Below are positions 17,818 through 26,562 of a stretch of 64,000 bases of DNA, in pieces. The stretch spans positions 7,519-71,518 of the forward strand of contig CAVDHB010000048.1 of the NCBI GenBank assembly GCA_963608705.1, read 5' to 3'. How positions within the stretch are numbered: position 1 is the first letter of the stretch; each line of letters begins with the position of its first letter. Source of the stretch: CAVDHB01 sp963608705. Its GTDB lineage: Bacteria; Bacteroidota; Bacteroidia; Bacteroidales; Bacteroidaceae. The notes beneath the pieces were generated by a model. It was given only the letters and a program-made list of their open reading frames with translations, ran no database searches and had not been told where the DNA came from. A program made the position numbers and the translations under genes.

Positions 17818-18259
17818 TAAATCCTTAGGGCGTGAATTGAAAAACTCCAAGTTGAGAATGGTATAAAGGTACTTTCAATTTGTAATACACTCTCGTTGAC
17901 ATTACTCGTAAATGGGCGTTATTCATACATACTTTCTATATTTTTCACGGTTTACAAGGCTCAAGCACACTTTCGTAAAGATGGTATTTACGAACCGTAA
18001 CCACCATCTTGGAGCGTCAAAAATATGCGGTTTCATTGATACAAACACCGCCTTTATTATATTGTTGTCATCCTGTGAATAATGGCATTCAGATGGTGAA
18101 CCTTTCAATTCATAACTGAAAAGGCATGAACAGCGACCAGTGAACCGTGTGAATGATTAAAAACGCAAAATATTTGTATAGCGTTTATACCTTCCAAGAC
18201 ACGTTACAACACCATAAAAGTGTGGCAAAATTTCAAGAATATAATATAGATATGACATT
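17818..18259 (+). other. gene-poor gap between pyruvyltransferase and GT2
   Basis: About 440 bases with stops in all frames. A short plus-strand run (FFTVYKAQAHFRKDGIYEP) could be a relic of a lost gene. No promoter, tRNA or terminator was recognised with confidence. Confidence 0.35.
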
Positions 18260-19231
18260 ATGGAAACAAATACAAAGATAAGCGTAATAGTCCCCATTTA
18301 CAACGTGGAGAAATACCTCCATCGCTGTGTGGACAGTATACTTGCACAAACATTCACCGACTTTGAAGTGCTTCTGATTGATGATGGCAGCGCAGATAGT
18401 TCCGGAAATATTTGTGATGAATATGCGGACAGAAACTATAGAATTAAAACAATTCATCAGAAAAACCAGGGAGTGACAGCAGCACGGTGGAATGGGGTAA
18501 TAAACTCAAAAGGCCATTATATATGCTTTGTAGATGCAGATGATACCTTGCCAGAAGATTCCTTAGGCACGCTATACAATATGGCAATATCTAAGAATAT
18601 AGATATTCTTATCACCTCTGAATTATATGATAATAATGGTAATATACATGAGAACAAAATAGATTCTGATGGTTTCATGGGCAGTTATACATTTATTAAA
18701 TGCCAACTAACGGGAAGCTTCATTTGGCTTGCACCCCATGGCAGGATTTTCAAACGAGAGGTTCTTGTTCGTTCGCAGTTTAACAGAATCTCTCGTGATA
18801 TAGTTCAGAATGAGGATATGATAATGAATATATTAGCATCAATGGAGAGTAAGCATATTTATGTATTGAGTAATTACTATTCTTATGTTTATCATTATAC
18901 AGAATCAGGAGCGGGACATATCAATACAGAATGTCAATATTGGTGTATGCTTTATGATGTATTAACGTCCCTAATTGGGCAAAAGGATAATCGTATTTTG
19001 CACGGAATACAAAAAGAGCTACATTTATTTTTATTAGATCGAACATATAAGAAGAAATGGTCAGGAAAAGGTATAAAATACAAAAGAGAATTGATAAATT
19101 ATTTCTCTAAAATAACAGATCTGAAATTAGAAGATCGAAAAAGAGTTCTGATTTTAAGGTATCCATATATCTCATTTCCCTTGAAGTGCTTATTTTTTAT
19201 TATGAAAAAATTTGAGTTATGTTTGAGATAA
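18260..19231 (+). CDS. glycosyltransferase family 2
   Basis: A 323-aa GT-A fold glycosyltransferase that adds one sugar to the lipid-linked repeat unit at the cytoplasmic face. GT2 hallmarks are KISVIVPIYNVEKYLHRCVD, LLIDDGSADSSG, and the nucleotide-sugar/metal-binding DxD in FVDADDTLP. The donor and acceptor cannot be predicted. The 3' end overlaps the polymerase start by 13 bases, which indicates translational coupling. It begins the AT-richest part of the locus. Confidence 0.88.
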   Translation: METNTKISVIVPIYNVEKYLHRCVDSILAQTFTDFEVLLIDDGSADSSGNICDEYADRNYRIKTIHQKNQGVTAARWNGVINSKGHYICFVDADDTLPEDSLGTLYNMAISKNIDILITSELYDNNGNIHENKIDSDGFMGSYTFIKCQLTGSFIWLAPHGRIFKREVLVRSQFNRISRDIVQNEDMIMNILASMESKHIYVLSNYYSYVYHYTESGAGHINTECQYWCMLYDVLTSLIGQKDNRILHGIQKELHLFLLDRTYKKKWSGKGIKYKRELINYFSKITDLKLEDRKRVLILRYPYISFPLKCLFFIMKKFELCLR

Positions 19232-20403
19232 AAATTGTATTCATATCATTAAAACTTTTAGAGTTTCTTGCTTTTTGCATATCAGGCTTTTTATTGTCAA
19301 GAACAAAGAGAAAAGTCTCATATTGGAAAATTGCTTGTATTCCTATTATCGCATTTACTGTAGTTGAAGGATTGAGATTTGGGAGATTCATAGATTGGAA
19401 TTTATATTATTTTCGATACATAGAAATGGGAACTAATCCTTCAAAAGCTGATTATGAGCCATTCTTTGTTTTTATAAACTATATTATATATAAAGTAGGA
19501 TTACCATATTGGTCTTTTATCTCAATTCAATGTTTTCTCCTTATATTCTCGATATTGAAATTATGTGAGAACTTTAAACCTTATTTGAAATATATTCTGC
19601 CAATGACATTAGTTACTGTCTATTCAAATGAAATGTTTATTAGATGGTATATGGGGTTTAGTTTTATTTTATTGTCACTATGTGCTATATTGAATAAGAA
19701 AATATTACAGTCATATATATATGCTTGTTTAGCTTGCCTTTGCCATGTCGGTTTTGTTATATATATCCCCATTATTGTCTTATATAAATATATCAATGTT
19801 CATAGTTTAAACTCTAAAATATCTACAATTCTATTTCTGGTTGTAACTTTTGCCATGGGATTGTCAGATTTACAATTTATTGTTTCAATCACTGATATGT
19901 TTTTGTCTTTTGGATTGGGATCTTTAGGAGGTGGAAAAGTTGGTAACTACTTAAATGATACAGAAGCTTTAGTTTCTGGAGATTGGGGGACTGCAGGTGT
20001 TATGGGAAGAGACTTAAGTACAAATATAAAAATGGCTATTGCTTACGTACCTGCAATATTATATGGTTCAAGGGTATTGGAACAATATAAATACGGGAAA
20101 CTTCTTTATAATTTATTTGTTATTGGTGCAATTATTGGTCCGTTGTTCCTTCAAATAGAAATATTCAATAGAATAGCAGACAGCTTTATTTTCTTTTCGT
20201 CAATAATTTGTGGGGTAACATATTATTATTTCCTTAACTCCAAGGTTAAGAACAAGTTGTTACGCTATCTATTAATAACACTTTGTTTGGCATGCTTCAT
20301 ATATCCATATTTATATGATATTTTTAATCGGGCTAATGATAATTACATGCTATTCATATGGGATGCAAACGGCAGAACTTATTTGCCATATTTAATGGAA
20401 TAA
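19219..20403 (+). CDS. EpsG/Wzy-like polysaccharide polymerase
   Basis: A 394-aa membrane protein with about 10-12 hydrophobic helices and few charged loops. The layout fits the EpsG family: an early VEGLRFGRFIDWNLYYFRY segment in a loop, a central EMFIRWYMGFSFILLSLCA and a large soluble loop around residues 235-270. It would polymerise repeat units in the periplasm after flipping. It is the only polymerase candidate in the locus. It overlaps the preceding glycosyltransferase by 13 bases and is followed by another GT2 after 19 bases. Confidence 0.75.
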   Translation: MFEIKIVFISLKLLEFLAFCISGFLLSRTKRKVSYWKIACIPIIAFTVVEGLRFGRFIDWNLYYFRYIEMGTNPSKADYEPFFVFINYIIYKVGLPYWSFISIQCFLLIFSILKLCENFKPYLKYILPMTLVTVYSNEMFIRWYMGFSFILLSLCAILNKKILQSYIYACLACLCHVGFVIYIPIIVLYKYINVHSLNSKISTILFLVVTFAMGLSDLQFIVSITDMFLSFGLGSLGGGKVGNYLNDTEALVSGDWGTAGVMGRDLSTNIKMAIAYVPAILYGSRVLEQYKYGKLLYNLFVIGAIIGPLFLQIEIFNRIADSFIFFSSIICGVTYYYFLNSKVKNKLLRYLLITLCLACFIYPYLYDIFNRANDNYMLFIWDANGRTYLPYLME

Positions 20404-20422
20404 TCTGATTTATATATCGAAT

Positions 20423-21397
20423 ATGAAAATTTCAGTCATAATGCCTGTTTATAATGCCGAAAGATTTTTAGCAGAGGCTATAGACAGCATTTTAAACCAA
20501 ACTTACAAAGACTTTGAGTTTATCATCATCAATGATGGTAGTACGGACAGAAGTGAAGAAATTATTAAATCTTATCATGATGACCGTATAGTATATGTCA
20601 AGAATGGAAAGAACTTAAAGCTGATAAAAACTCTAAATAAGGGTATTGACCTTGCAAGGGGAAAATTCATAGCTCGAATGGATGCCGATGACGTTTCTTT
20701 GCCAGACCGCTTTGAAAGACAGATGAAAGTCTTTGAAGAGCATCCTGAAATTGATTTTATCAATGGAAGGGCGTATAACATCAACGAAGCTGGTGAATCT
20801 ATCGGTCAGGAATGGTATGGTCCAGTCCAGCCAGATACCATTAGGTACATAAATGTCTTTTGCTGTATTATTTGCCATCCAAGCGTAATGATTAAGGCAT
20901 CTCTATTAAAAGCTTATAAATACAGCGACAATAAAATGGCTTTACATACGGAGGACTATGACTTATGGGCAAGACTTCTTATAGATAAACATTCATGCTA
21001 TTCAATGAAAATTCCTGTTCTCAAATATAGAATTGTCAGTAATAGTATAGTTCACAAGTATACAAATGATATCATAGAACATTTGTATGTGAGTGTTCCT
21101 ATGTATGTGGGAAAATATGGTGGATTCATATCCCCAAAAGACATAGAAACTCTAAATGGTATAAATAATACATTTAGCGGATTGAAGTCGTTACATAAGA
21201 TGTTCAATGATTTTACATTTAATGTCTTGCAAAATGAAGACAACAAAATCATACATGAATTTACAAAATGGAGACTTCGGCGCGAATTACGAGTAATTAA
21301 AGCCATGCTACTACAGCGTGACTACAAAGAGTTTTACACTACGATTTTTAAAATCGTAATACCGAATATCATTTCTTATGCAAGAGCACTAATTTAA
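20423..21397 (+). CDS. glycosyltransferase family 2
   Basis: A 324-aa GT2 enzyme. The N-terminal half has KISVIMPVYNAERFLAEAID, FIIINDGSTDRSEEII and the DxD-like ARMDADDVSLPDRFE, then LHTEDYDLWARLL, the ED(Y/W) catalytic-base motif of GT-A enzymes. The C-terminal 100 residues are charged and likely helical. It transfers an unknown sugar onto the repeat unit. It lies 19 bases after the polymerase and 8 bases before the next glycosyltransferase, in a tight operon. Confidence 0.88.
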   Translation: MKISVIMPVYNAERFLAEAIDSILNQTYKDFEFIIINDGSTDRSEEIIKSYHDDRIVYVKNGKNLKLIKTLNKGIDLARGKFIARMDADDVSLPDRFERQMKVFEEHPEIDFINGRAYNINEAGESIGQEWYGPVQPDTIRYINVFCCIICHPSVMIKASLLKAYKYSDNKMALHTEDYDLWARLLIDKHSCYSMKIPVLKYRIVSNSIVHKYTNDIIEHLYVSVPMYVGKYGGFISPKDIETLNGINNTFSGLKSLHKMFNDFTFNVLQNEDNKIIHEFTKWRLRRELRVIKAMLLQRDYKEFYTTIFKIVIPNIISYARALI

Positions 21398-21405
21398 TAA
21401 AGAAC

Positions 21406-22512
21406 ATGAAAATACTAGAAATCAATCAGTGGCTTGCTTCTGGAGGGGGAGAACGTTTTATTGTAGATTTGAGCAACGAATTGGCGACAAGAAAGGGCTT
21501 TGAAGTCTACGTTTGTACATATATGGATGATAAAGACCATAACAATGGTTTTTATAAATCACAGCTAAAAAAGAATGTACACTACATAAATTTAAAAGGC
21601 AAACAGAATCTGTTGTCAAAGATAAAGATGGTCTTTTCAGTCTTCTTCTTGATATGCAAAATAAGACCTGATGTCGTACATTGCCATTTAAGCGCATTCT
21701 ATTTTGTCTTGATACCATCTATACTTTTCAGAAATATAAAATTTGTAAACACAATACATAATCTTGCATCTAAGGATATAAAGCCTGGAGTTGAGAAAAT
21801 ACTCAAGAAAATCGCATATAGATATTTGATATGCCCTGTCACCATATCTCCTATGTGTTATGACTCTTTCTCAGAATATATGGGATTCAATACCTCCACA
21901 TTGATTGACAATGGTTGTCGTGAAATAAAAGTAACCTCTCGATTTGATGAAGTTCATAGGGAGGTTGAATCTTATAAAAAAACTGATAAAACAAAAGTAT
22001 TGATAAATGTGGCACGTGTCCATCCTCAAAAGAATCAGAAATTATTGATTGAAAGCTTTAATAAATTGATTGATAAAGGATATGATGCCATTCTGCTAAT
22101 TTTGGGTTCTTTGAATGATTATCCTATGATCGTTAATGAACTGAGAACTATAAATCGTACCGACAGGGTTCATTTCTTAGGTGCAAGGGATAATGTATCA
22201 GATTACCTGTTTAACAGTGATGCTTTTTGTCTATCCTCATCGTATGAAGGTGCTCCAATCTCATTACTCGAAGCTGGATTTGCTGGATGTTATCCCTTGT
22301 GCACACCTGTGGGAGGATGTAAAGATACTATAGTGGATAAAAACTGGGGATTACTTTCAAATGATTTGGGCACAGATTCTTACACTAAGATATTAATAGA
22401 TTATATGAATAATCCACATCCCTCACGAGAAGATATTTCGAACCTTTATCACGGTAAGTATACAATGAGAGAGTGTGCAAATAAATATATTAATCTTTTT
22501 ATACATAAATGA
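21406..22512 (+). CDS. glycosyltransferase family 4
   Basis: A 368-aa GT-B fold enzyme. The N-terminal acceptor domain starts KILEINQWLASGGGERFIVD with the glycine-rich loop. A membrane-proximal helical stretch (VFSVFFLICKIRPDVVHCH) follows. The C-terminal GT4 domain has VLINVARVHPQKNQKLLIE and CLSSSYEGAPISLLEA, the E-x7-E region that binds the nucleotide sugar. A retaining sugar transfer to the repeat unit is expected. The stop overlaps the start of the acetyltransferase gene (ATGA). Confidence 0.88.
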   Translation: MKILEINQWLASGGGERFIVDLSNELATRKGFEVYVCTYMDDKDHNNGFYKSQLKKNVHYINLKGKQNLLSKIKMVFSVFFLICKIRPDVVHCHLSAFYFVLIPSILFRNIKFVNTIHNLASKDIKPGVEKILKKIAYRYLICPVTISPMCYDSFSEYMGFNTSTLIDNGCREIKVTSRFDEVHREVESYKKTDKTKVLINVARVHPQKNQKLLIESFNKLIDKGYDAILLILGSLNDYPMIVNELRTINRTDRVHFLGARDNVSDYLFNSDAFCLSSSYEGAPISLLEAGFAGCYPLCTPVGGCKDTIVDKNWGLLSNDLGTDSYTKILIDYMNNPHPSREDISNLYHGKYTMRECANKYINLFIHK

Positions 22513-23060
22513 TAACAACCAAAAAAGAACTGGGAGAATACATCAGATGCGACCGTTATGCACAGGGTATGCAGCATCCGTTAATGGCTAAATTCACTTA
22601 TGGTGAGAACGCCATGATAAGACGTTATATGACTAATCTTCGCAAGACAGAATACTGGAGCACTAAACATTGTCTTTGGGGACGATTGATGTATGGCTTC
22701 CACTTCTTAAAGCATAGACGTATGTCACTTAAATATGGCATGTACATAGGCTTGAACGCAGTTGACAAGGGGTTCTTCATCGTCCATCCAGGTTTTATAC
22801 GAATAGATTCATGGGTTCATATAGGCAAGAACTGTACCGTGTTGCCTATGGTTCTCTTTGGCAGGGCGCATCCGATAAACGGAACAGAAATATTCGTTGG
22901 TGACAATTGTTATGTGGGAACAGGTGCCACAGTCCTCGGGCCTGTAAAGATAGGAAACAATGTGACTATAGCCGCAGGTGCAGTAGTGACAAAAGATGTG
23001 CCAGACAACGTGGTAGTTGCTGGTGTGCCTGCTAAGATAGTGAAATATAAAGAAGAGTAA
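22509..23060 (+). CDS. hexapeptide-repeat acyltransferase (serine acetyltransferase-like)
   Basis: A 183-aa protein. A helical N-terminus precedes a left-handed beta-helix of hexapeptide repeats from about residue 85 (FFIVHPGFIRIDSWVHIGKN, then VGDNCYVGTGATVLGPVKIG and NVTIAAGAVVTKDV), ending in GVPAKIVK as in CysE-type and capsule O-acetyltransferases. In this context it most likely O-acetylates a sugar of the repeat unit, using acetyl-CoA. It is translationally coupled to the GT4 gene upstream. Confidence 0.85.
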   Translation: MITTKKELGEYIRCDRYAQGMQHPLMAKFTYGENAMIRRYMTNLRKTEYWSTKHCLWGRLMYGFHFLKHRRMSLKYGMYIGLNAVDKGFFIVHPGFIRIDSWVHIGKNCTVLPMVLFGRAHPINGTEIFVGDNCYVGTGATVLGPVKIGNNVTIAAGAVVTKDVPDNVVVAGVPAKIVKYKEE

Positions 23061-23104
23061 TAATAGATTGGAAAATCATTATTCAAAATGATAACAAAAC
23101 AAAT

Positions 23105-23941
23105 ATGGCAAAAGAGAAGATAAAAAGGAAAAACGTTGAGATGGCATTTATTAATGTCGTTCTTTATCCAACAGAAAAGCAAAAACCTGAAGAGTATGTA
23201 AAATTGCTCTATTCCATTATGGCTGGTCGTGTGATGATAAATAGTCGAAATTCATACCGTTCAACATTGCTACGAGCTTTTGATTTTGAGGGTGATTATT
23301 ATCACGGTTACTTTTGTAATGCCATATTTCTAAAGGATGATTTCTGGGCGTTAAATATTAGAGATAATCTGCTTGAAGAGGCAGTTATTGATCCTAATAA
23401 GGTATTAGATCCCAAGTATATGGAATTTTGGTTTTATCCTAAATATCATAGGTTTGCTGTTCGTAAATCGGACGTTACGAAAATTGTAAAATTCTTGATT
23501 GGCAGTTTTAAATTCAAGTTGGGAGATGAAGATAGTTTTGCTGTCAATATAGAAAAGGATAAGAATATAATTGAAAGAATAATCAATTCAGAAGGCATAG
23601 TAAAGATAAAGATTTCCATTAGATATTCCAATAATGACAATTGTGAGGACTGGGAAGATTTGGATTCAGTATTACGTAATTCGGATACGAATAAGGCAGA
23701 ATTATCTTTGCAATCAAGCAATGCTAAGCCAATACAGGCTAAAAAGAATTGGTTGTTGAGAGCCTTTTTGGTTCTAAGTAAATCTTATGGTACAGCTACA
23801 GCCAAAATTATCAACGAAAATGGATACATAGAAGATGTAGATACGAAAAGGTATCCAAATACACGTACAGTAGATTTCAATCAAAACCCAGAAAAAGACA
23901 TAAGAGATTGCATTGAGGGTATCGCGCAAAATAAAGTATAG
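23105..23941 (+). CDS. unknown protein, possibly DUF4747-like, paired with a membrane protein
   Basis: A 278-aa soluble protein without signal peptide. It begins with a basic stretch (MAKEKIKRKNVEMAFINVVLYP). Later parts are SRNSYRSTLLRAFDFEGDYYHGYF, FWFYPKYHRFAVRKSDVTKI (a beta-rich core) and a C-terminal ATAKIINENGYIEDVDTKRYP. The layout vaguely resembles DUF4747 proteins, which I cannot verify. It ends 2 bases before a four-helix membrane protein, so the two form one unit. Neither looks like a sugar enzyme. A sensor-plus-membrane-effector defence unit is one possible reading. Confidence 0.5.
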   Translation: MAKEKIKRKNVEMAFINVVLYPTEKQKPEEYVKLLYSIMAGRVMINSRNSYRSTLLRAFDFEGDYYHGYFCNAIFLKDDFWALNIRDNLLEEAVIDPNKVLDPKYMEFWFYPKYHRFAVRKSDVTKIVKFLIGSFKFKLGDEDSFAVNIEKDKNIIERIINSEGIVKIKISIRYSNNDNCEDWEDLDSVLRNSDTNKAELSLQSSNAKPIQAKKNWLLRAFLVLSKSYGTATAKIINENGYIEDVDTKRYPNTRTVDFNQNPEKDIRDCIEGIAQNKV

Positions 23942-23943
23942 TT

Positions 23944-24525
23944 ATGGGGATAAGGAAACCACCTACATTGCAATCAAAAGGATGGAGTGGCTTTAATTTT
24001 GTCTACTTTAAGTTTTGCGGAAAACAGTTTAGGCATTCACTTCGGTGGGCAAGTTGTGCTGTTGTTCTTGCTTTTATTGTATCTGTGCTGTCTCCAAAAC
24101 CGTATTATGATTTATTAGTTGTTTTGACTAGTATCGGTCTGAAGGTTGCACCCCCACTTTTAGGCTTTACTCTTTCCGGGTATGCATTGGTTATAGGCGT
24201 AAACGATGCCAATGTTTCAGAACGATTGAAGAGATACAAAACAAAAACAGGTATTACAATGTATCAGCAGCTTTATACTACCTTCATAGCCATGCTTGGA
24301 TCAATATTTCTACTGCTGGTAGAAAGTGTCATATTGCACTACGCTTTGGAATCAGGTATCATGTTGTCCAATTCTATTGTAGTTGGTATTGTTAATATTA
24401 GTATCTTTTTAATATATTCGTTCACTATGTTTTATGCCTTGTTTGCAGTCAAAGATTTACTGTCAAATTTATTTAGTCTAGGACAGACAATTAATAACAT
24501 TCATCAAGAGACACATAAACAATAA
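23944..24525 (+). CDS. four-helix membrane protein of unknown function
   Basis: A 193-aa protein with a basic N-terminus and four predicted membrane helices as two hairpins: SCAVVLAFIVSVLS and VAPPLLGFTLSGYALVIGV, then FIAMLGSIFLLLVESVILHY and IVNISIFLIYSFTMFYALFAV. The cytosolic loop between the hairpins is basic (ERLKRYKTKTG). It follows the unknown gene at 23105 by 2 bases and is almost certainly co-translated with it. No transporter or glycan motif is visible. Confidence 0.55.
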   Translation: MGIRKPPTLQSKGWSGFNFVYFKFCGKQFRHSLRWASCAVVLAFIVSVLSPKPYYDLLVVLTSIGLKVAPPLLGFTLSGYALVIGVNDANVSERLKRYKTKTGITMYQQLYTTFIAMLGSIFLLLVESVILHYALESGIMLSNSIVVGIVNISIFLIYSFTMFYALFAVKDLLSNLFSLGQTINNIHQETHKQ

Positions 24526-24530
24526 GAAAA

Positions 24531-24704
24531 ATGAATATACTTTTCTTGATAAAAGGTTGGGGCGTTGGAGGACTGGAGGTCGTAATGTTCTTGTTAGCAA
24601 ATAAGTTTATTTTTTTGCTTATGTCACAAACTCAAATATGCCATTTACGTGTAATAACAAGCATGTTTATGAAATATAAATATGACATTTACGAGGTTCA
24701 GTGA
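24531..24704 (+). pseudogene. N-terminal fragment of a GT4 glycosyltransferase
   Basis: From the ATG at 24531 the frame reads MNILFLIKGWGVGGLEVVMF and LLANKF, the typical first 25 residues of a GT4 enzyme. It then degenerates into unrelated sequence and stops at 24704. The remaining 300 or so residues are missing. It marks a deletion or recombination junction right after the unknown two-gene unit. Confidence 0.65.
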
Positions 24705-24766
24705 TATGTTTATTAAATTCAATGACTATAGCAAACAAGCTAAAACATTAGATAAATATTGATTTT

Positions 24767-25759
24767 ATGAAAAGAGTTTTTTCTTTTAATTCCGAACTTT
24801 ATAAAGTCACAGGGGTGCAAAAGGTACTTCTGGATGTTCATCATGCGGTCATGGAAAATTACGATGCCAAGATTGTTGGTACTGTGTCGTATGACAAGCT
24901 GCATAAAGACCAAGGCATAAAACGAGAGGAATATATAAAGTTTAGGAATCCGTTTATGTTCCGTAATTCCATAGTCATCTTACATGAAAGAAAATTTCTG
25001 GCTCTATTCTGGTTGTTGAATCATTTATTTTTCCAAAATATCAAATTGGTGTATATTCACCATAATGTGTTCAATAACCATCGCAGAATGTCGATAATGC
25101 CCAAAAATGTGGTGGCAATTTCTGATGAAGGTGTAAGAAATCTTCATGAGTTCTTTGGCGTACCAATGAAGAATATCCATAAAATATATAATTGCGTGAA
25201 AGACATTCACCCACATTCACATAAAATATATGATGGCGGTGTTGTGAAAATTCTTTATCCAGCGCGAATTAATGAACAGAAAAGACAACTTGAAATAGTA
25301 AAGTTCTTGAAGGGGAAATTGAACGATAAAATAAAGATACTTTTTGCTGGTACAGGGCCGTATTTTGAATCTTTGAAAGAGTCTGTGCAAGGTGATGAGC
25401 ATTTTGATTGCCTTGGCTATCGTTCAGATATATACAATTTACTTTCGGAGTGCGATTATATGTTGCTGTTTTCAGGCCATGAGGGATTGTCAATTTCCCT
25501 GATAGAAGCGACTATGATGTGTACACCCATTGTTTGTAATAATGTGGGAGGAAACTCTGAGATTGTAAAAAATGGCGTAAATGGGACAGTGCTTGATGTG
25601 AATGATTGGAAGGGTCTCATAGAGACGATGAACAATTTAGCAAATATTCCGGGGACTAAGTATAATGAAATGTCAATGAATAGTAGGAGAATATATGAAA
25701 GCAACTTCACTTTTGAAAAATTCAAAGCAAACTATCTCAATTTATTAAGTAAGCTATGA
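24767..25759 (+). CDS. glycosyltransferase family 4
   Basis: A 330-aa GT-B enzyme with a short N-terminal domain (KRVFSFNSELYKVTGVQKVL) and a full GT4 C-terminal domain: VVKILYPARINEQKRQLEIV, IKILFAGTGPYFESL, FDCLGYRSDIYNLLSECDY and LLFSGHEGLSISLIEATMM, with the conserved Glu pair for nucleotide-sugar binding. It probably transfers a sugar within the repeat unit. The stop overlaps the start of the GH16 gene (ATGATG). Confidence 0.86.
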   Translation: MKRVFSFNSELYKVTGVQKVLLDVHHAVMENYDAKIVGTVSYDKLHKDQGIKREEYIKFRNPFMFRNSIVILHERKFLALFWLLNHLFFQNIKLVYIHHNVFNNHRRMSIMPKNVVAISDEGVRNLHEFFGVPMKNIHKIYNCVKDIHPHSHKIYDGGVVKILYPARINEQKRQLEIVKFLKGKLNDKIKILFAGTGPYFESLKESVQGDEHFDCLGYRSDIYNLLSECDYMLLFSGHEGLSISLIEATMMCTPIVCNNVGGNSEIVKNGVNGTVLDVNDWKGLIETMNNLANIPGTKYNEMSMNSRRIYESNFTFEKFKANYLNLLSKL

Positions 25760-26562
25760 TGAAAAGAATTATACCATTCTTCGTCTTTTTGTTCTCACTA
25801 AGCGTTAGTGGATTTGGACAGGATATTTTTGAAGAAAAGCCAGCTTTTGAGGAACATTTCACAAGCAAGGAAATCAATAAGAGCATTTGGGGATTCAGCA
25901 AAGAGCAGTCTGGTTCTCTTCCATTCTATAATGGGGATAATAAGCGTAATGTCAAAGTAAAAAAAGGAAAACTTTATCTAACCCTAAGGAAGAATAGTCC
26001 TGATGAAGGGGAAAAATCGTATACTTCTGGAAGACTTTATACGAAGAAGTTCTATCGATATGGAAAGTTCGAGATACGAGCGAAAATGCCAAGTATAAAC
26101 GGTATATGGGCGGCTATTTGGTTCAGAGCTAATTGGTCCAGAACCAAGGATGGTCCTGCTTGTCGTGGAGAAGTAGACTTGATGGAATGTTTTGTAAAGA
26201 ACGGAAACTACAAGAAATGGAATGTGAACGTTCATTTATGGGGAAATATAGAAGGAAAAACTAATAGTCATAGTCAGTATCCTTATTCGGTAATGTGCGA
26301 TATTTCCAAGTATCATGTTTATACACTGGAAATCGCACCAAATAAAGTCGTCTTTAAAATTGAAGGGAATATTGTACGTACTGTGAGGAGAGGTGATATA
26401 CCAGAATGGCCATTCGGAAATAATGAGTATCAGCTACTATTGGCTTTGTCCTATGGTGGTTGGGATAAAAATAAAATAACAAATGATGCACGGCTTCCTC
26501 AGACAATGAAGGTTGACTATGTGAAATATTACAAGTTGAAAGGAGAATACGAAAATGATTGA
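25756..26562 (+). CDS. secreted glycoside hydrolase family 16
   Basis: A 268-aa protein with a signal peptide (KRIIPFFVFLFSLSVSGFGQ) and a beta-jelly-roll GH16 domain. The catalytic signature E-x-D-x-x-E is present as EVDLME (Glu139 nucleophile, Asp141, Glu144 acid/base) after YGKFEIRAKMPSINGIWAAI. GH16 enzymes cleave beta-1,3 or beta-1,4 glucans, galactans and similar chains. Being co-translated with the glycosyltransferases, it more likely trims or releases the polymer made by this locus than digests dietary glycan. The true linkage is unknown. Confidence 0.85.
   Translation: MMKRIIPFFVFLFSLSVSGFGQDIFEEKPAFEEHFTSKEINKSIWGFSKEQSGSLPFYNGDNKRNVKVKKGKLYLTLRKNSPDEGEKSYTSGRLYTKKFYRYGKFEIRAKMPSINGIWAAIWFRANWSRTKDGPACRGEVDLMECFVKNGNYKKWNVNVHLWGNIEGKTNSHSQYPYSVMCDISKYHVYTLEIAPNKVVFKIEGNIVRTVRRGDIPEWPFGNNEYQLLLALSYGGWDKNKITNDARLPQTMKVDYVKYYKLKGEYEND

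Noticed and set aside
17923..18108. 61-aa minus-strand gene in the gap before the GT2
   Set aside because: It has no promoter, no recognisable features, an orientation opposite to the whole locus, and an unlikely composition.
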